DNA of 36,138 nucleotides from Prevotellaceae bacterium. GTDB taxonomy: Bacteria > Bacteroidota > Bacteroidia > Bacteroidales > Paludibacteraceae. Made by a program: the position numbers and the translations under genes. Below the pieces are notes generated by a model. The model was not told where the DNA came from, made no database searches, and worked only from the letters and a program-made list of their open reading frames with translations. Position 1 is the stretch's first letter. Each line of letters starts with the position of its first letter. The stretch covers positions 1 through 36,138 of the forward strand of contig JAISJU010000024.1 in the NCBI GenBank assembly GCA_031261165.1. The letters run 5' to 3'. Of the stretch, positions 6,505 through 17,109 are shown piece after piece.

Positions 6505-8208
6505 TTATTTTGCATATTTCCGCCGTCTGACAATCACATTCCCCACCGCAAAGAGCATCAAAACGATTACCGGCAAGCCCACATTGACGGTTTGCAGCAG
6601 TTTTTTGTTTTCATTTACGGCGACTTTGTCCAGCAGGCGCAGTTTTATTTCGCGCGAGCGCAGGGCGAGCCAACCCTCGTCATCGGTGAGGTAGAGAATG
6701 GCGTTGAGGATAAAGTCGCGGTTGCCAAAGGTTTGGTTGGTGTATTTGTCAAAGCCGAGCGGCAGGGGGCGGAGGTTGTAGCCCGAGCCGCTCACATCGT
6801 TGCGGATAACATCGCCGTTGGCAACCACTATCATTCTGGTGTCTGCGCTTTCCGTTTTGGGCGTTCCGGCGTTCACAATTTCTTTTGGCGGCAGCCGACC
6901 GGCAAAAACCGATGGAAACTTCCCGCTCAACGCCACCGCCACAGGCAGGTATTGCTGATTGAAAAAATGGGGGTCGGCAGTCAGTTCCAACGCCTCCATT
7001 CCGATGCGCGTGGGCGTGGCAATGGCGCGTGAGTGCGGCGAGGTGGCAAGCAGAACTTCTTTGTCGATATTCTTGTCGTTGCCCACAAAATCAATGCTTG
7101 AGGCAAATTCGCCTCTTACCACATTGATGTTTTTTGTTACCACGTTGTAGGGCGAGGCGAGCAGCAGCGGCGCGTAATACCACGCCATCGGCTGATAGTC
7201 GTGCGCATCGCCCTCGCGGGCTTGGTCAACCGGTATCACGCTGCATTGCGCGTCCATCACCATATCCGCATTGATGCGCACGCCGTAGCGGAAAAGTTGG
7301 TCGTTCAGGTTAATGTCGTTCGGAATGGCGGGCGACATTCCGTAAGCCGCCAGCGTATCCATCGACACCCGCGCCCCATCGACAAGCCACAGCACGCGCC
7401 CGCCGTTCATAATGTAGTGGTCGAGAATGTATTTGTCGCTTTCCGAAAACTTTGCGAGCGGTTTTGCCACCACTACGGCTTTGTAGCCCGACAAAATATT
7501 GGGGTCGCTGCCGAGCGTTCCCCTGTCGATTTGGAAATAATGGCTCAACGCTTGCGTGATGTCGTAAGTGAGGATTTCGGGCAGTTCGCGGTGTCCTTCG
7601 AGGAGGGCAATTTTTTGCGTTTCGTGTATGGTCAGCGTGCGAATGGCATCGGTGAGTTCAAATTCGAGGTTTTCGATGGAGATGTTCAGGTTTTGCGTTC
7701 CATCGTTGCCCTGTATGTTTTTCAGCAGGCTGACGTTTGCCGTGTCCGTGCGCCCCGTTTCGGGGTTTTGGTAAATGATTTGCGCCCAGGGGAAAAGGGC
7801 TTTTTGCACCGTTTGCCCTTCGCCGTCTTTGTCGTGTACAATGGTGGCGCGAAGTCCCTGCCGTTCGAGCCTCTCGTAGTTAGCAAAACGCTCTTTGTTC
7901 GTTGCCGCCAGCGATGGATTGACAAAAGAATACGTCAGTTTTTTGCCCGCATACACGCGAAACTCGTCAAGCATTTCCACCGTTGCGCGTTTCAGCCGCA
8001 GGAAACCGGAGTTCATTTCACCGTCAAGATACACCACTATTTGCAACTCATTGTCCGTATTCCGCAGCAGTTCTTTGGTGTTATCCGCAAGGGTATATCG
8101 CCCCTCGCTCGTCAGGTCGAAACGGTAAAAGTAGTTTTGCGAGGCAATGTTTGCCCCGACTATCACCGCAATCACGGCAATCGTTATGATGATGTTTTTC
8201 TTTTTCAT
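6505..8208 (-). CDS. gldG: gliding motility-associated ABC transporter substrate-binding protein GldG
   Basis: N-terminal TM followed by NYFYRFDLTSEGRYTLADNTKELLRN; C-terminal TM; Bacteroidetes-specific GldG architecture. Confidence 0.85.
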   Translation of the reverse strand: MKKKNIIITIAVIAVIVGANIASQNYFYRFDLTSEGRYTLADNTKELLRNTDNELQIVVYLDGEMNSGFLRLKRATVEMLDEFRVYAGKKLTYSFVNPSLAATNKERFANYERLERQGLRATIVHDKDGEGQTVQKALFPWAQIIYQNPETGRTDTANVSLLKNIQGNDGTQNLNISIENLEFELTDAIRTLTIHETQKIALLEGHRELPEILTYDITQALSHYFQIDRGTLGSDPNILSGYKAVVVAKPLAKFSESDKYILDHYIMNGGRVLWLVDGARVSMDTLAAYGMSPAIPNDINLNDQLFRYGVRINADMVMDAQCSVIPVDQAREGDAHDYQPMAWYYAPLLLASPYNVVTKNINVVRGEFASSIDFVGNDKNIDKEVLLATSPHSRAIATPTRIGMEALELTADPHFFNQQYLPVAVALSGKFPSVFAGRLPPKEIVNAGTPKTESADTRMIVVANGDVIRNDVSGSGYNLRPLPLGFDKYTNQTFGNRDFILNAILYLTDDEGWLALRSREIKLRLLDKVAVNENKKLLQTVNVGLPVIVLMLFAVGNVIVRRRKYAK

Positions 8209-8314
8209 TCTCTTGGTTGATTTTGACTTGCAAAAGTACGAAAAATTAATATTACTTGTTGTTTTTCATTGATAAAATGATTTAAGCAGATAATTACAAA
8301 ATATATTTTTCTGT

Positions 8315-8406
8315 CTTCGTGTTTCTTCGTGTCTTCTTCGTGTATCTTCGTGTGATGAATATTGTTACACGAAGATACACGAAGTTTTGCACGAAGAAAC
8401 ACGAAG
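8315..8406. repeat. long inverted repeat built from CTTCGTGT / ACACGAAG units
   Basis: Arms 8315-8353 and 8367-8406: 17 bp + 18 bp complementary around a 4/5-nt internal mismatch. Confidence 0.85.
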
Positions 8407-8413
8407 TTTATAA

Positions 8414-8450
8414 AAAAAGAGGCTATCCCCCAAAGGAACAGCCTCTTTTT
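8414..8450 (-). terminator. bidirectional intrinsic terminator after secDF
   Basis: AAAAAGAGGCT...AGCCTCTTTTT, just downstream of the secDF stop. Confidence 0.8.
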
Positions 8451-8463
8451 TCATTTATATTTT

Positions 8464-11400
8464 TTATTTTTTCAATGCCGCTTTCTTTTCCGCGCGTTTT
8501 GCTTGCCATCTTTGAATATCGTAAGCCAGCGGCGTTGCCACAAACAGCGTGGAGTACGCGCCTGAGGCGATACCGATAAACAATGCAAAGATAAATCCGC
8601 GTATCACATCACCGCCGAAGAAGAAGATGATAATCAACACAAGCAGCGTGCTGAACGTGGTACTGAACGTGCGGCTCAACGTAACATTGAGCGATTCGTT
8701 AATTACCTCGTACTTGTCGCGTTTCGGATACAAGCCCACAAGTTCGCGGATACGGTCGAAGATAACCACCGTATCGTTGATGGAGTAACCGATAACCGTA
8801 AGGATTGCCGCGATAAAGTCCTGCCCGACTTCCATTGAGAACGGCATTATCCTGTAAAGCAGCGAATAAGCGCAAACAATCAAGATGGCATCGTTTACCA
8901 AAGAGGCTATCGCGCCCAAACTGAACGACACGTTGCGGAAACGGAACAGAATGTACAACCCGATGCCGATGATGGCAATGAATACCGCCCAATAAGCGGC
9001 TGTGGTAATATCGTTTGCGATTGAAGGACCTACTTTTTGCGAACTTTGAATGCCGAGCGTGGTTTCCGTTTTTTCGGATAATTGCGGGTTTCCGCCGAAA
9101 TCAACCGTGTAGCCGCCGATAAATTGCTCTTCGGTTACTTTGTCGTTGCCGGTAAAGGGTTTCAAGCCGTTGAACAACAGTTTTTCAATTTCGCCGTCAA
9201 CTGTTTCCGAGTTGTCCGCAATTTTGTAGTTAGTCGAGATGCGTACCTGGTTGTCATCGCCGATGGTAGTAACATTTATCGTAGTTTCTTCGCCGAATGT
9301 TTCTTTCAATGCGCTTTGAATATCTACCGTGCTGACTGCTTTGTCGAAACGCACTTTATAGTTGCGCCCGCCGCTAAATTCAATACCTTCGTTCAAGCCA
9401 AAAGTAAAGAGCGAAACAATAGTTACAATTGCCAAAGCGATGGTAATGCCGTAGGTATATTTGCGGATACCCAAGAAATCGAATTTTGTGCCTTGGAACC
9501 AGTTTTTGGTAATTTTAGTGGTAAAGGGTACATCTTTTAATTGGTCTTTGTCTGCCATTCGAGCCAAAATAATGCGAGTAACGAACACAGCGGTAAATAC
9601 CGAAGTGAGGATACCGATAATTAATGTAGTGGCAAAACCTTTGATGGGACCTGTGCCGAAGAAAGCAAGAATAACACCGACCAGCAGGGTAGTAATGTTA
9701 CCGTCTAAGATGGCTGAGAATGCGTTTCTAAATCCGTCATCTACCGCCTTTTTAGGATTCTTGCCCAAGCGCAATTCCTCTCGGATACGCTCGTAAATAA
9801 GCACGTTGGCATCAACCGCCATACCCATTGTAAGCACGATACCCGCGATACCCGGCAGTGTCAGCGTTGCCCGCCAAGCCACCAGAATGCCGACTAAGAA
9901 GAAAAGGTTGGCAAGCAGTGCAAAGTCGGCTACAAGACCCGGTTTTGCGCCGTAGTAGAATATCAGGTAGAACATCACCAGCACAAAAGCAAGAATAAAC
10001 GAAGTCATACCGCTGTTGATAGCCTCTTCGCCGAGCGAAGGACCTACAACGTCTTCCTGCACGATGCGTGCCGGCGCGGGCATTGCACCCGATTTCAGCA
10101 CGTTAGCCAAGTCTTTTGCCTCTTCTTGCGTGAAGTGTCCGGTAATTTGCGAACGTCCGCCCGAGATTTCCGTATTAACGGTCGGATAAGAATATACATA
10201 GTCGTCAAGCACGATGGCTACGGACTTTCCGATGTTTTCGCGTGTTACTCGCGCCCAATTGGTAGCGCCTTCGGCGTTCATCGTCATACTTACTTCCGAT
10301 GATGCGCCGTGCTGGCTGAAATCTGCCGAAGCATCGGTAATCACGCTACCGTTAAGTTTCGGTGCCCTGCCTTTGATGGCAATGAGCGCGTAAATATTGG
10401 TTTTGCTATCAACAGGTTTTACTGTCCAACGCAAGCGCAAATCGGGCGGCAAAGCCTCTTTTACCGCTCTTAATGCAAAATATTGATTTACTTTTGAGGT
10501 GTCGCTCGCCAAAACGTAGCCGACAATAGGACCTGCGCCCGATTGCGAAATTTGCAATACGGCAAAGAGCGGATTGTTTTTAACCCAGTTTTCGCGTTCT
10601 TTCTCGCCGAGTGCATCTTGTTTCAATGTGTCAGCCTTTGCTGCCTGTGCCAAGAGGTCGTTTTCGGCAGGTTTGGCGGCGGTTGTGTCGGCTTTTGCAG
10701 TAACAGCAGTTGTGTCCGCTTTCGTTTTGTTTTCTTGCAGATTGCGGATAATATTGTTGGCTGTTACGATACCATTGTATATCTCGGCAAAGTTATAAGT
10801 TTCGTAAAATTCGAGGTTAGCCGTTCCCTGCAAGAGTTTGCGCACGCGTTCGCGTTCTTTCACGCCCGGCAGTTCCACCAAAATGCGTCCGCTGTTTTCG
10901 AGGCGTTGAATGTTGGGTTGCACCACGCCGAAACGGTCGATACGCGAGCGAAGCACGTTGAACGAGTTCTGAATAGCACTGTCGGCTGCATCGCGCAACA
11001 CCTTCATTACTTCCGCATTGGAAGAACTCGGTTTGATTTTGTCTTGCAACTCGAATGTGCTGAAAAACGAAGACAGACGCCCATTCGGGTCGATTTTTAG
11101 AAATTCCTGCTCAAAGAGCGTCAGAAAATCCTTTTGGCTCGTGTGTTGTGCCGTTTGCGCATTGGCGATGGCTTTGTTGAACGTGGGGTCGGGGTTGTTG
11201 CCCGAGAGCGAGCGAAGAATGTCCGCCACCGAGATTTCGAGCGTTACGTTCATACCGCCTTTGAGGTCAAGCCCCAAACTGATTTCGCGTTCGCTGCATT
11301 CCTTGTAGGTGTAGCCCGCGTGCAGAAATCTTAAAAACTTGTTTGTACCCGTGTATTCGTCCATAAAACCGGGCAATCCCCAAACTTTTACGCCCGAAAT

Positions 11401-11571
11401 AGAGTCCAAATACTTGGTTTCTAACGCCTGGTCGATTTTCCCGTCAGCCGTAGTGGCGTATTTCTCGGCTTTCCCGTTCTGGTAACGTGTAACGAAACTG
11501 AACGAGAGATAGAATAAGCATATTATGCCCAATGTGATGGCAAAAAACTTAACAAATCCTTTGTGTTGCAT
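8464..11571 (-). CDS. secDF: fused protein translocase subunit SecDF
   Basis: 1035 aa; LGLDLKGGMNV and GIEFSGGRNYKVRF, duplicated SecD/SecF TM regions with GMAVDANVLIYERIREE and GYSINDTVVIFDRIRE. Confidence 0.95.
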   Translation of the reverse strand: MQHKGFVKFFAITLGIICLFYLSFSFVTRYQNGKAEKYATTADGKIDQALETKYLDSISGVKVWGLPGFMDEYTGTNKFLRFLHAGYTYKECSEREISLGLDLKGGMNVTLEISVADILRSLSGNNPDPTFNKAIANAQTAQHTSQKDFLTLFEQEFLKIDPNGRLSSFFSTFELQDKIKPSSSNAEVMKVLRDAADSAIQNSFNVLRSRIDRFGVVQPNIQRLENSGRILVELPGVKERERVRKLLQGTANLEFYETYNFAEIYNGIVTANNIIRNLQENKTKADTTAVTAKADTTAAKPAENDLLAQAAKADTLKQDALGEKERENWVKNNPLFAVLQISQSGAGPIVGYVLASDTSKVNQYFALRAVKEALPPDLRLRWTVKPVDSKTNIYALIAIKGRAPKLNGSVITDASADFSQHGASSEVSMTMNAEGATNWARVTRENIGKSVAIVLDDYVYSYPTVNTEISGGRSQITGHFTQEEAKDLANVLKSGAMPAPARIVQEDVVGPSLGEEAINSGMTSFILAFVLVMFYLIFYYGAKPGLVADFALLANLFFLVGILVAWRATLTLPGIAGIVLTMGMAVDANVLIYERIREELRLGKNPKKAVDDGFRNAFSAILDGNITTLLVGVILAFFGTGPIKGFATTLIIGILTSVFTAVFVTRIILARMADKDQLKDVPFTTKITKNWFQGTKFDFLGIRKYTYGITIALAIVTIVSLFTFGLNEGIEFSGGRNYKVRFDKAVSTVDIQSALKETFGEETTINVTTIGDDNQVRISTNYKIADNSETVDGEIEKLLFNGLKPFTGNDKVTEEQFIGGYTVDFGGNPQLSEKTETTLGIQSSQKVGPSIANDITTAAYWAVFIAIIGIGLYILFRFRNVSFSLGAIASLVNDAILIVCAYSLLYRIMPFSMEVGQDFIAAILTVIGYSINDTVVIFDRIRELVGLYPKRDKYEVINESLNVTLSRTFSTTFSTLLVLIIIFFFGGDVIRGFIFALFIGIASGAYSTLFVATPLAYDIQRWQAKRAEKKAALKK

Positions 11572-11802
11572 TTTAGTAAGTTGTTTTTAATGAATATATT
11601 AAATGTTGTTTTTCAAAATTTGGCTGCAAAGGTAAGAAAAAATTATAATTTACCGTTTATAATTTGCCGTTTTTTTATTTTTGGGTGATATTTTTTCATT
11701 AACAACTTATTTTGTCCACTCCAATAATTAAGAAAAAAATGTAACACGTCTAATTGGTGCAAGTCTGCGACATTGGGCAGAGTCTACGCCCAACGGAGAT
11801 AG

Positions 11803-12924
11803 TCATTCATTGTTTTTAATTTCATCTTCATTTTTCCAACAATCACAAGGCGTTGCATTATAAAATTCTTGTTCCCGTTTCTTTACTCCGAAATTAACTC
11901 CATTAACATAGTAATTTAAAAGATTAGCAAGCCATTCATTATCCATTGAACAATATTTTAATTCTCTGCGTGGTTTCAGATAAATAGCACCATCATAATA
12001 ATTTTTTATTGAAAAATGAGGCAACAAACGAGGCGCAATAATGCCCTCGCAAATATAATCTTCTAAAAATGAAGAATTCAAATCAAATCCTATTCGATTA
12101 ATTCCTTGTTTTTCCAACAAATCTTCTAATGGTGTTGTGCATTTTCCTTCATTCCCATTAATAATAGGAAGCGGCACAAATACGATATTTGTTACTTTAT
12201 TCGGTAGTTTTTCGTATAAAATATTCCCCATTCTTATCATAAACTCGCCGGTTACATACTTGCCGTCACGCGGTATTGATTCATACTGATGAGCCTTTGT
12301 CAGTCCGTGATTTGCGCCACAATATACAACCGCTTTTGTATGTGATGCCAAATGATAATCCAATACCAATTTTGCCATCAGTGAATCGTAATCCGTATGC
12401 AAATACTCTTGTGGAACAGGTTTAATGTAAGTTTGAAAATAATTCTTAACGGCTTCTTGTTGCAACGAATCTAATCCATCATCAAGCCATCGTTCGATTT
12501 TAGTCGGTCGTGTTAATGCTAAAACTTTAATTTTTTCATTTTCTATGCCTATTTGTTGTTGTAGTTTCCATAACTCGTATAAAATATTTTCATTCGGTTT
12601 TCTAAGAAACATTGGAAATTGTCCTAAAATTACGTTTTGCAGCAAGACATCATATGTATCATTATAAATTAACGAGTCTGTTAAATCTTGCACATTGACA
12701 CACAGGAACTCAAAAGCAAAACACTTTACGCCGTTTTTATACAATTCCGGTATCATATCTGCAAAAAAGTTCATATCATCTGCTATCCAATGCGACTCGC
12801 CAAAAATGACGATGTCGTGTTTTTGGATTTTCTCAATAACATAGTCATCGGCATTTTTTGTTTTAAATGCAGAGAGGCTAATACTTATAACAATAAGCAA
12901 ACAAATTTTCAAAATAGATTTCAT
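11803..12924 (-). CDS. secreted ChaN/erythromycin-esterase-like protein
   Basis: Signal peptide; IVIFGESHWIADDMNFF and AVVYCGANHGL resemble the Glu/His motifs of the EreA/ChaN-like fold. Confidence 0.55.
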   Translation of the reverse strand: MKSILKICLLIVISISLSAFKTKNADDYVIEKIQKHDIVIFGESHWIADDMNFFADMIPELYKNGVKCFAFEFLCVNVQDLTDSLIYNDTYDVLLQNVILGQFPMFLRKPNENILYELWKLQQQIGIENEKIKVLALTRPTKIERWLDDGLDSLQQEAVKNYFQTYIKPVPQEYLHTDYDSLMAKLVLDYHLASHTKAVVYCGANHGLTKAHQYESIPRDGKYVTGEFMIRMGNILYEKLPNKVTNIVFVPLPIINGNEGKCTTPLEDLLEKQGINRIGFDLNSSFLEDYICEGIIAPRLLPHFSIKNYYDGAIYLKPRRELKYCSMDNEWLANLLNYYVNGVNFGVKKREQEFYNATPCDCWKNEDEIKNNE

Positions 12925-13006
12925 AATGTAGATTCTTTAATTGTAATACAATACTTTCCTACGGAATGCAACCTTGTAACTCGCTTAACTAATGTTTTCT
13001 ATAATC

Positions 13007-13831
13007 TTACAAAGTAATTCCGCTCTTAGCCAAAGCCTCCGCCTCTTCGGGGCGATAAGCGGTGAGGCGCATTAGCATTTCGTCAAAATCCACCTGGTGT
13101 GCATCAAATTCGGGACCATCAACACAGACAAACTTCGTTTTTCCGCCCACCGTTACGCGGCACGCGCCGCACATTCCCGTGCCATCTACCATTATCGTGT
13201 TGAGTGAGGCGAGGGTGGGAATGTCGTATTTCTTGGTCAGCAGCGACACGAATTTCATCATAATGGCGGGACCGATGGCTACGCACATATCTACTTTTTC
13301 GCGTTGGATAACGCTTTCTACGCCGTTAGTAACCAGACCTTTCGTGCCATACGAGCCGTCATCGGTCATAATGATGACTTCGTCTGAGAACTTGCGGATT
13401 TGTTCTTCGAGGATAATCAAATCTTTGGTGCGGGCGGCGAGTACGCTGACTACGCGGTTGCCTGCTTTTTTTAATGCCTCGATAATGGGCAGCATCGGAG
13501 CCGTGCCTACGCCGCCGGAGGCGCAAATCACCGTTCCGAAATTTTCAATATGCGTGGCTTTGCCCAAAGGACCGACAAGGTCTGTGATATAATCACCCAC
13601 GTTCAAGTCCGTGAGTTTGGCAGATGACACGCCGACACGTTGTACGACGAGGTCGATAGTACCTTTTTGCGGGTCGCTCGTGGCGATGGTCAGCGGAATG
13701 CGCTCGCCTTTTTCGCCCACTTTTACCAGCACGAAATGCCCTGCTTTACGCGAGCGTGCTATAAGCGGTGCCTCTACTTCCAATCGGAATACTTTGTCCG
13801 AAAATTTTTCTTTGGCTACAATTTTGTTCAT
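13007..13831 (-). CDS. sulfide/dihydroorotate dehydrogenase-type FAD/NAD-binding protein (NfnA/SudB-like)
   Basis: FNR-like fold; GTVICASGGVGTAPMLPIIEAL and C-terminal MVDGTGMCGACRVTVGGKTKFVCVDGPEFD [2Fe-2S] motif. Confidence 0.9.
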   Translation of the reverse strand: MNKIVAKEKFSDKVFRLEVEAPLIARSRKAGHFVLVKVGEKGERIPLTIATSDPQKGTIDLVVQRVGVSSAKLTDLNVGDYITDLVGPLGKATHIENFGTVICASGGVGTAPMLPIIEALKKAGNRVVSVLAARTKDLIILEEQIRKFSDEVIIMTDDGSYGTKGLVTNGVESVIQREKVDMCVAIGPAIMMKFVSLLTKKYDIPTLASLNTIMVDGTGMCGACRVTVGGKTKFVCVDGPEFDAHQVDFDEMLMRLTAYRPEEAEALAKSGITL

Positions 13832-13912
13832 ATAATTCTGTTTTGATTGTCAAATTGATATTTAGAGAGCGCAAAAGTATAAATTTTTTCTGAATTTTAT
13901 TTGTTTATGCCG

Positions 13913-14896
13913 TTATTTTTTTCTGTCTTTATTTTTTTGCATATTATCCCAATAGGCTTTTAAACTTTCGGGCGTGGTTTTCCATCGTTTGTGCAGCCAT
14001 ACCCATTGTGCGGGGGCGGAGAGTATCATTTCGCCGATGATGTCGTTGTGCCGTTGCGTACTCAGGCGTATGTCTTCGGCGGTGTTGCCGCTCACAATCA
14101 AAGGCTCTTCGGGGTATATTTTAAATGTATAAGTGTCGTCTGTGTTGCGGAAAGTTGCCATCGGTACGATTGCCGCGCCGGTGTCCATTGCGAGGCGTGC
14201 ACAGCCGAGCGGCGTGTATGCCTGCATTCCCAGAAAGTTGAGGAACTCGCCCCGCACGCGCTTTGAGTCCTGGTCTATCATTATGACCATACACTCGCCT
14301 TCGTTGAGGATTTCCACCAACTTTTGATAGACGTTATGCACGCGGCTGTAATTTTTCATTCCGCGTTTTTCGCGCATTTTTATCATCAGGCAGTTGAGTT
14401 CCGCATTTTTGATTTCGCGGCTCACTGCCGAAGTGCTGTAACCTAATATAGGCGGCATTATTGCCGAAAATTCCCATCCTGCCGTATGCGGCACGAGGCA
14501 AAGAACGCCCTTGCCTTTTTCGTAGGCTCGCCGCAAATGTTCTTCGCCTTCGATGCGGAAATATTTGAGGAACTGCTTGCGGGTGGTAAGGTTGGAAAAG
14601 ATAGCGTAGTCGGTAAAGGTTTTGCTCAGATTGACAAACACATCTTGCCCCATTCGGCGAATTTCTTTCGGCGATTTTTCGTTACCGAAAACCATTGTGA
14701 GTTGTTTCAAAATGGTTTTGCGCGAATTTTTGAAGAAGTTGAACACAAATTTTGCTAACACGCCGTGCCACCACAAAACGGCTTTTCGCGGAAACAGTTT
14801 GACGAAAAGAAAAAGGGAACGCAAAAAGAGGTACACAATCGTGTCGCGTACCGGTCTGATAATTTTTGTTTTAAATCTGCTTGCCATTTTTTTCAT
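13913..14896 (-). CDS. lipid A biosynthesis lysophospholipid acyltransferase (LpxL/HtrB-like)
   Basis: VLCLVPHTAGWEFSA (HX4-5E-type) and VMIMIDQDSKR motifs. Confidence 0.85.
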   Translation of the reverse strand: MKKMASRFKTKIIRPVRDTIVYLFLRSLFLFVKLFPRKAVLWWHGVLAKFVFNFFKNSRKTILKQLTMVFGNEKSPKEIRRMGQDVFVNLSKTFTDYAIFSNLTTRKQFLKYFRIEGEEHLRRAYEKGKGVLCLVPHTAGWEFSAIMPPILGYSTSAVSREIKNAELNCLMIKMREKRGMKNYSRVHNVYQKLVEILNEGECMVIMIDQDSKRVRGEFLNFLGMQAYTPLGCARLAMDTGAAIVPMATFRNTDDTYTFKIYPEEPLIVSGNTAEDIRLSTQRHNDIIGEMILSAPAQWVWLHKRWKTTPESLKAYWDNMQKNKDRKK

Positions 14897-15360
14897 CTAT
14901 TTTTCACGGCAACTATATACCGCTCACCCTCAATAAAACCTTTGTTGAGTCCGGATTCATACACGCCATCAAGCAAAATTTTGATGAATATCGTATCGGC
15001 ATCTTTAAATCCGATTTCCCTTACATTTACGCCGGAAAAAATAACGTCTTCCATTTGAATGTCGCTTGTGTAGTTTGCCCGAAACTCACTGCCTGATGTG
15101 ATGTATTCGTGCTTCTCCACTCTGCCGGTGGAAGATGTAAATGTGGCGGTTATTTTACCGTTTGTCCCGGATATACGGAGGTCGCCGTGTCGGGTCTGGG
15201 TATATTCTTGCAGCACTTCGCCGCGCTGTATCTGTCTGATACTGCCGGTTTCGTCATAAGAATATTTTCCGGTAAACTGGTCGGTGTGATACTCGTCTTT
15301 ACAAGAAACTGCCAAGAGAGGCAACAATAAAAGCAAAAGTAATTTTTTCATATTATACAT
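14893..15360 (-). CDS. hypothetical lipoprotein
   Basis: MKKLLLLLLLPLLAVSC lipobox; ATGA overlap with the downstream acyltransferase. Confidence 0.7.
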   Translation of the reverse strand: MYNMKKLLLLLLLPLLAVSCKDEYHTDQFTGKYSYDETGSIRQIQRGEVLQEYTQTRHGDLRISGTNGKITATFTSSTGRVEKHEYITSGSEFRANYTSDIQMEDVIFSGVNVREIGFKDADTIFIKILLDGVYESGLNKGFIEGERYIVAVKNR

Positions 15361-15381
15361 TGTTTTTTAGGTTGAACATTC

Positions 15382-17109
15382 TTATTTTATCAACGCCTGA
15401 TTTAATGCCGCATAAATATCCGAACAAATATTTTCTTCGCCTATTTCCTGCGCAAATTGGGTTTGTTGCAATGTTTGATGTACATTCTCATTCACGCCCG
15501 AAAGAATAATGCGTACTCCCTCGCGGTTTGACGAGCGAACGAGGCTGCGTAAATTGTGCAGCCCTGTGGAATCGATAAACGGCACTTTGCGCATACGGAT
15601 AATACGCACGCGCGGCTTTTCGGCTACGGTTTTTATTTGTTCGTTGAACTTGTTTGCCACGCCGAAAAAGAAAGGACCGTTAATCTCGTAGATTTCCACG
15701 CCTTTCGGAATAATCAGTTTGTCGGTGTCGTCTGCGCTCAATTCTTCTTCGTTTTCGGAGTTAATCACTTCGCGGTCAATCACCGAAATGCTTGTGCTTT
15801 CGGTTACACGTTTCAGCAGTAATATCAAACCGAGCAGCAAGCCGACTACAATGGCATAAGTTAAATCCACCATCACCGTGAGCGCGAAAGTAATCAACAG
15901 CACGCCCGCATCGGTCATCAGAATGGCGAGGCTTGTTTTGGATTTGCCCGTAATGTTCCACCATTTGTGGTGTTTGCGCCGCGTTCCCCAATGGCGGCAA
16001 ATGCCTGTAAACGACCGCCATTCGCTCATATTGTAGGACACAATCACCAGCACGCCCGCCAAACACGCCATCGGGATATGCTGCGTGAGCGAGCCGAGAA
16101 ACAACATTATTAATAACAGCACAATAGCGTGAATGATACCCGCAATGGGTGTGCGCCCGCCGTTGTTAATATTCGTCATCGTGCGGGCGATGGCACCTGT
16201 GGCGGGAATGCCGCCGAAAAACGGCGTTACGATGTTCGCAATGCCTTGTGCTATGAGCTCCGTGTTCGAGTCGTGGCGGTCGCCGGTTACGCCGTCTGCC
16301 ACCATTGCCGAGAGCAGCGACTCAATCGCCCCAAGCATCGCAATGGTAAAGGCGGCAGGCATCAAAATCCGCACCAAATCAAAAGTGATGTGCGGCACTT
16401 CGGGCGAGGGCAGCGAAAAACTGCTGCCGAAACGGTCGCCGATGGTTTCGATATGAAAACCGTATTGCCGCAACAGATACACCGCCACCGTCATCACGAT
16501 AATCGCCACGAGCGAGCCGGGTATCTTTTTGGAAATGCGCGGCATCAATACAATAATAAGTATGCTCGCCGCCGCTACGGCTACCGACCACCAATTTACC
16601 GTGTTCATCGCGCCGATATACGCCAGCCATTTGCCGATGAAATCGCCCGGCACATTGGCAATCGTCAAGCCGAAGAGGTCTTTGATTTGCGTAGTAAAAA
16701 TGGTCAGCGCAATGCCGCTCGTAAAACCGACAATGACCGGATAGGGCACAAATTTAATCACGTTGCCGAGTTTGAACGCGCCGAGCAAAATGAGGATAAC
16801 GCCCGCCATCAACGTGGCAATAATCAGCCCGTTCAAGCCGAATTGCTGAATGATGCCATACACAATGACGATAAACGCGCCGGTGGGACCGCCTATCTGC
16901 ACGCGGCTGCCGCCGAAAAACGAGATGATGAATCCCGCAATGACGGCGGTTGCCAAACCGACTTCGGGTTTCACGCCCGATGCGATACCAAAGGCTATTG
17001 CCAAAGGCAACGCCACAATGCCCACGATAATGCCCGACATCAGGTCGGCATAAAATTGCTCTTTCGAGTAATCTTTAATAGTAGAAAAAAGTTTTGGCGA
17101 AAAATTCAT
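15382..17109 (-). CDS. SulP-family anion transporter with C-terminal STAS domain
   Basis: GIVALPLAIAFGIASGVKPEVGLATAVIAGF; STAS-like VPFIDSTGLHNLRSLV. Confidence 0.92.
   Translation of the reverse strand: MNFSPKLFSTIKDYSKEQFYADLMSGIIVGIVALPLAIAFGIASGVKPEVGLATAVIAGFIISFFGGSRVQIGGPTGAFIVIVYGIIQQFGLNGLIIATLMAGVILILLGAFKLGNVIKFVPYPVIVGFTSGIALTIFTTQIKDLFGLTIANVPGDFIGKWLAYIGAMNTVNWWSVAVAAASILIIVLMPRISKKIPGSLVAIIVMTVAVYLLRQYGFHIETIGDRFGSSFSLPSPEVPHITFDLVRILMPAAFTIAMLGAIESLLSAMVADGVTGDRHDSNTELIAQGIANIVTPFFGGIPATGAIARTMTNINNGGRTPIAGIIHAIVLLLIMLFLGSLTQHIPMACLAGVLVIVSYNMSEWRSFTGICRHWGTRRKHHKWWNITGKSKTSLAILMTDAGVLLITFALTVMVDLTYAIVVGLLLGLILLLKRVTESTSISVIDREVINSENEEELSADDTDKLIIPKGVEIYEINGPFFFGVANKFNEQIKTVAEKPRVRIIRMRKVPFIDSTGLHNLRSLVRSSNREGVRIILSGVNENVHQTLQQTQFAQEIGEENICSDIYAALNQALIK

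Noticed and set aside
7201-8220. 339-aa plus-strand ORF opposite gldG
   Set aside because: Antisense shadow of a well-supported gene; no recognisable domain.
11640-11672. Two-copy 14-bp repeat TATAATTTRCCGTT downstream of the secDF start region
   Set aside because: Short and AT-rich; could be chance slippage.
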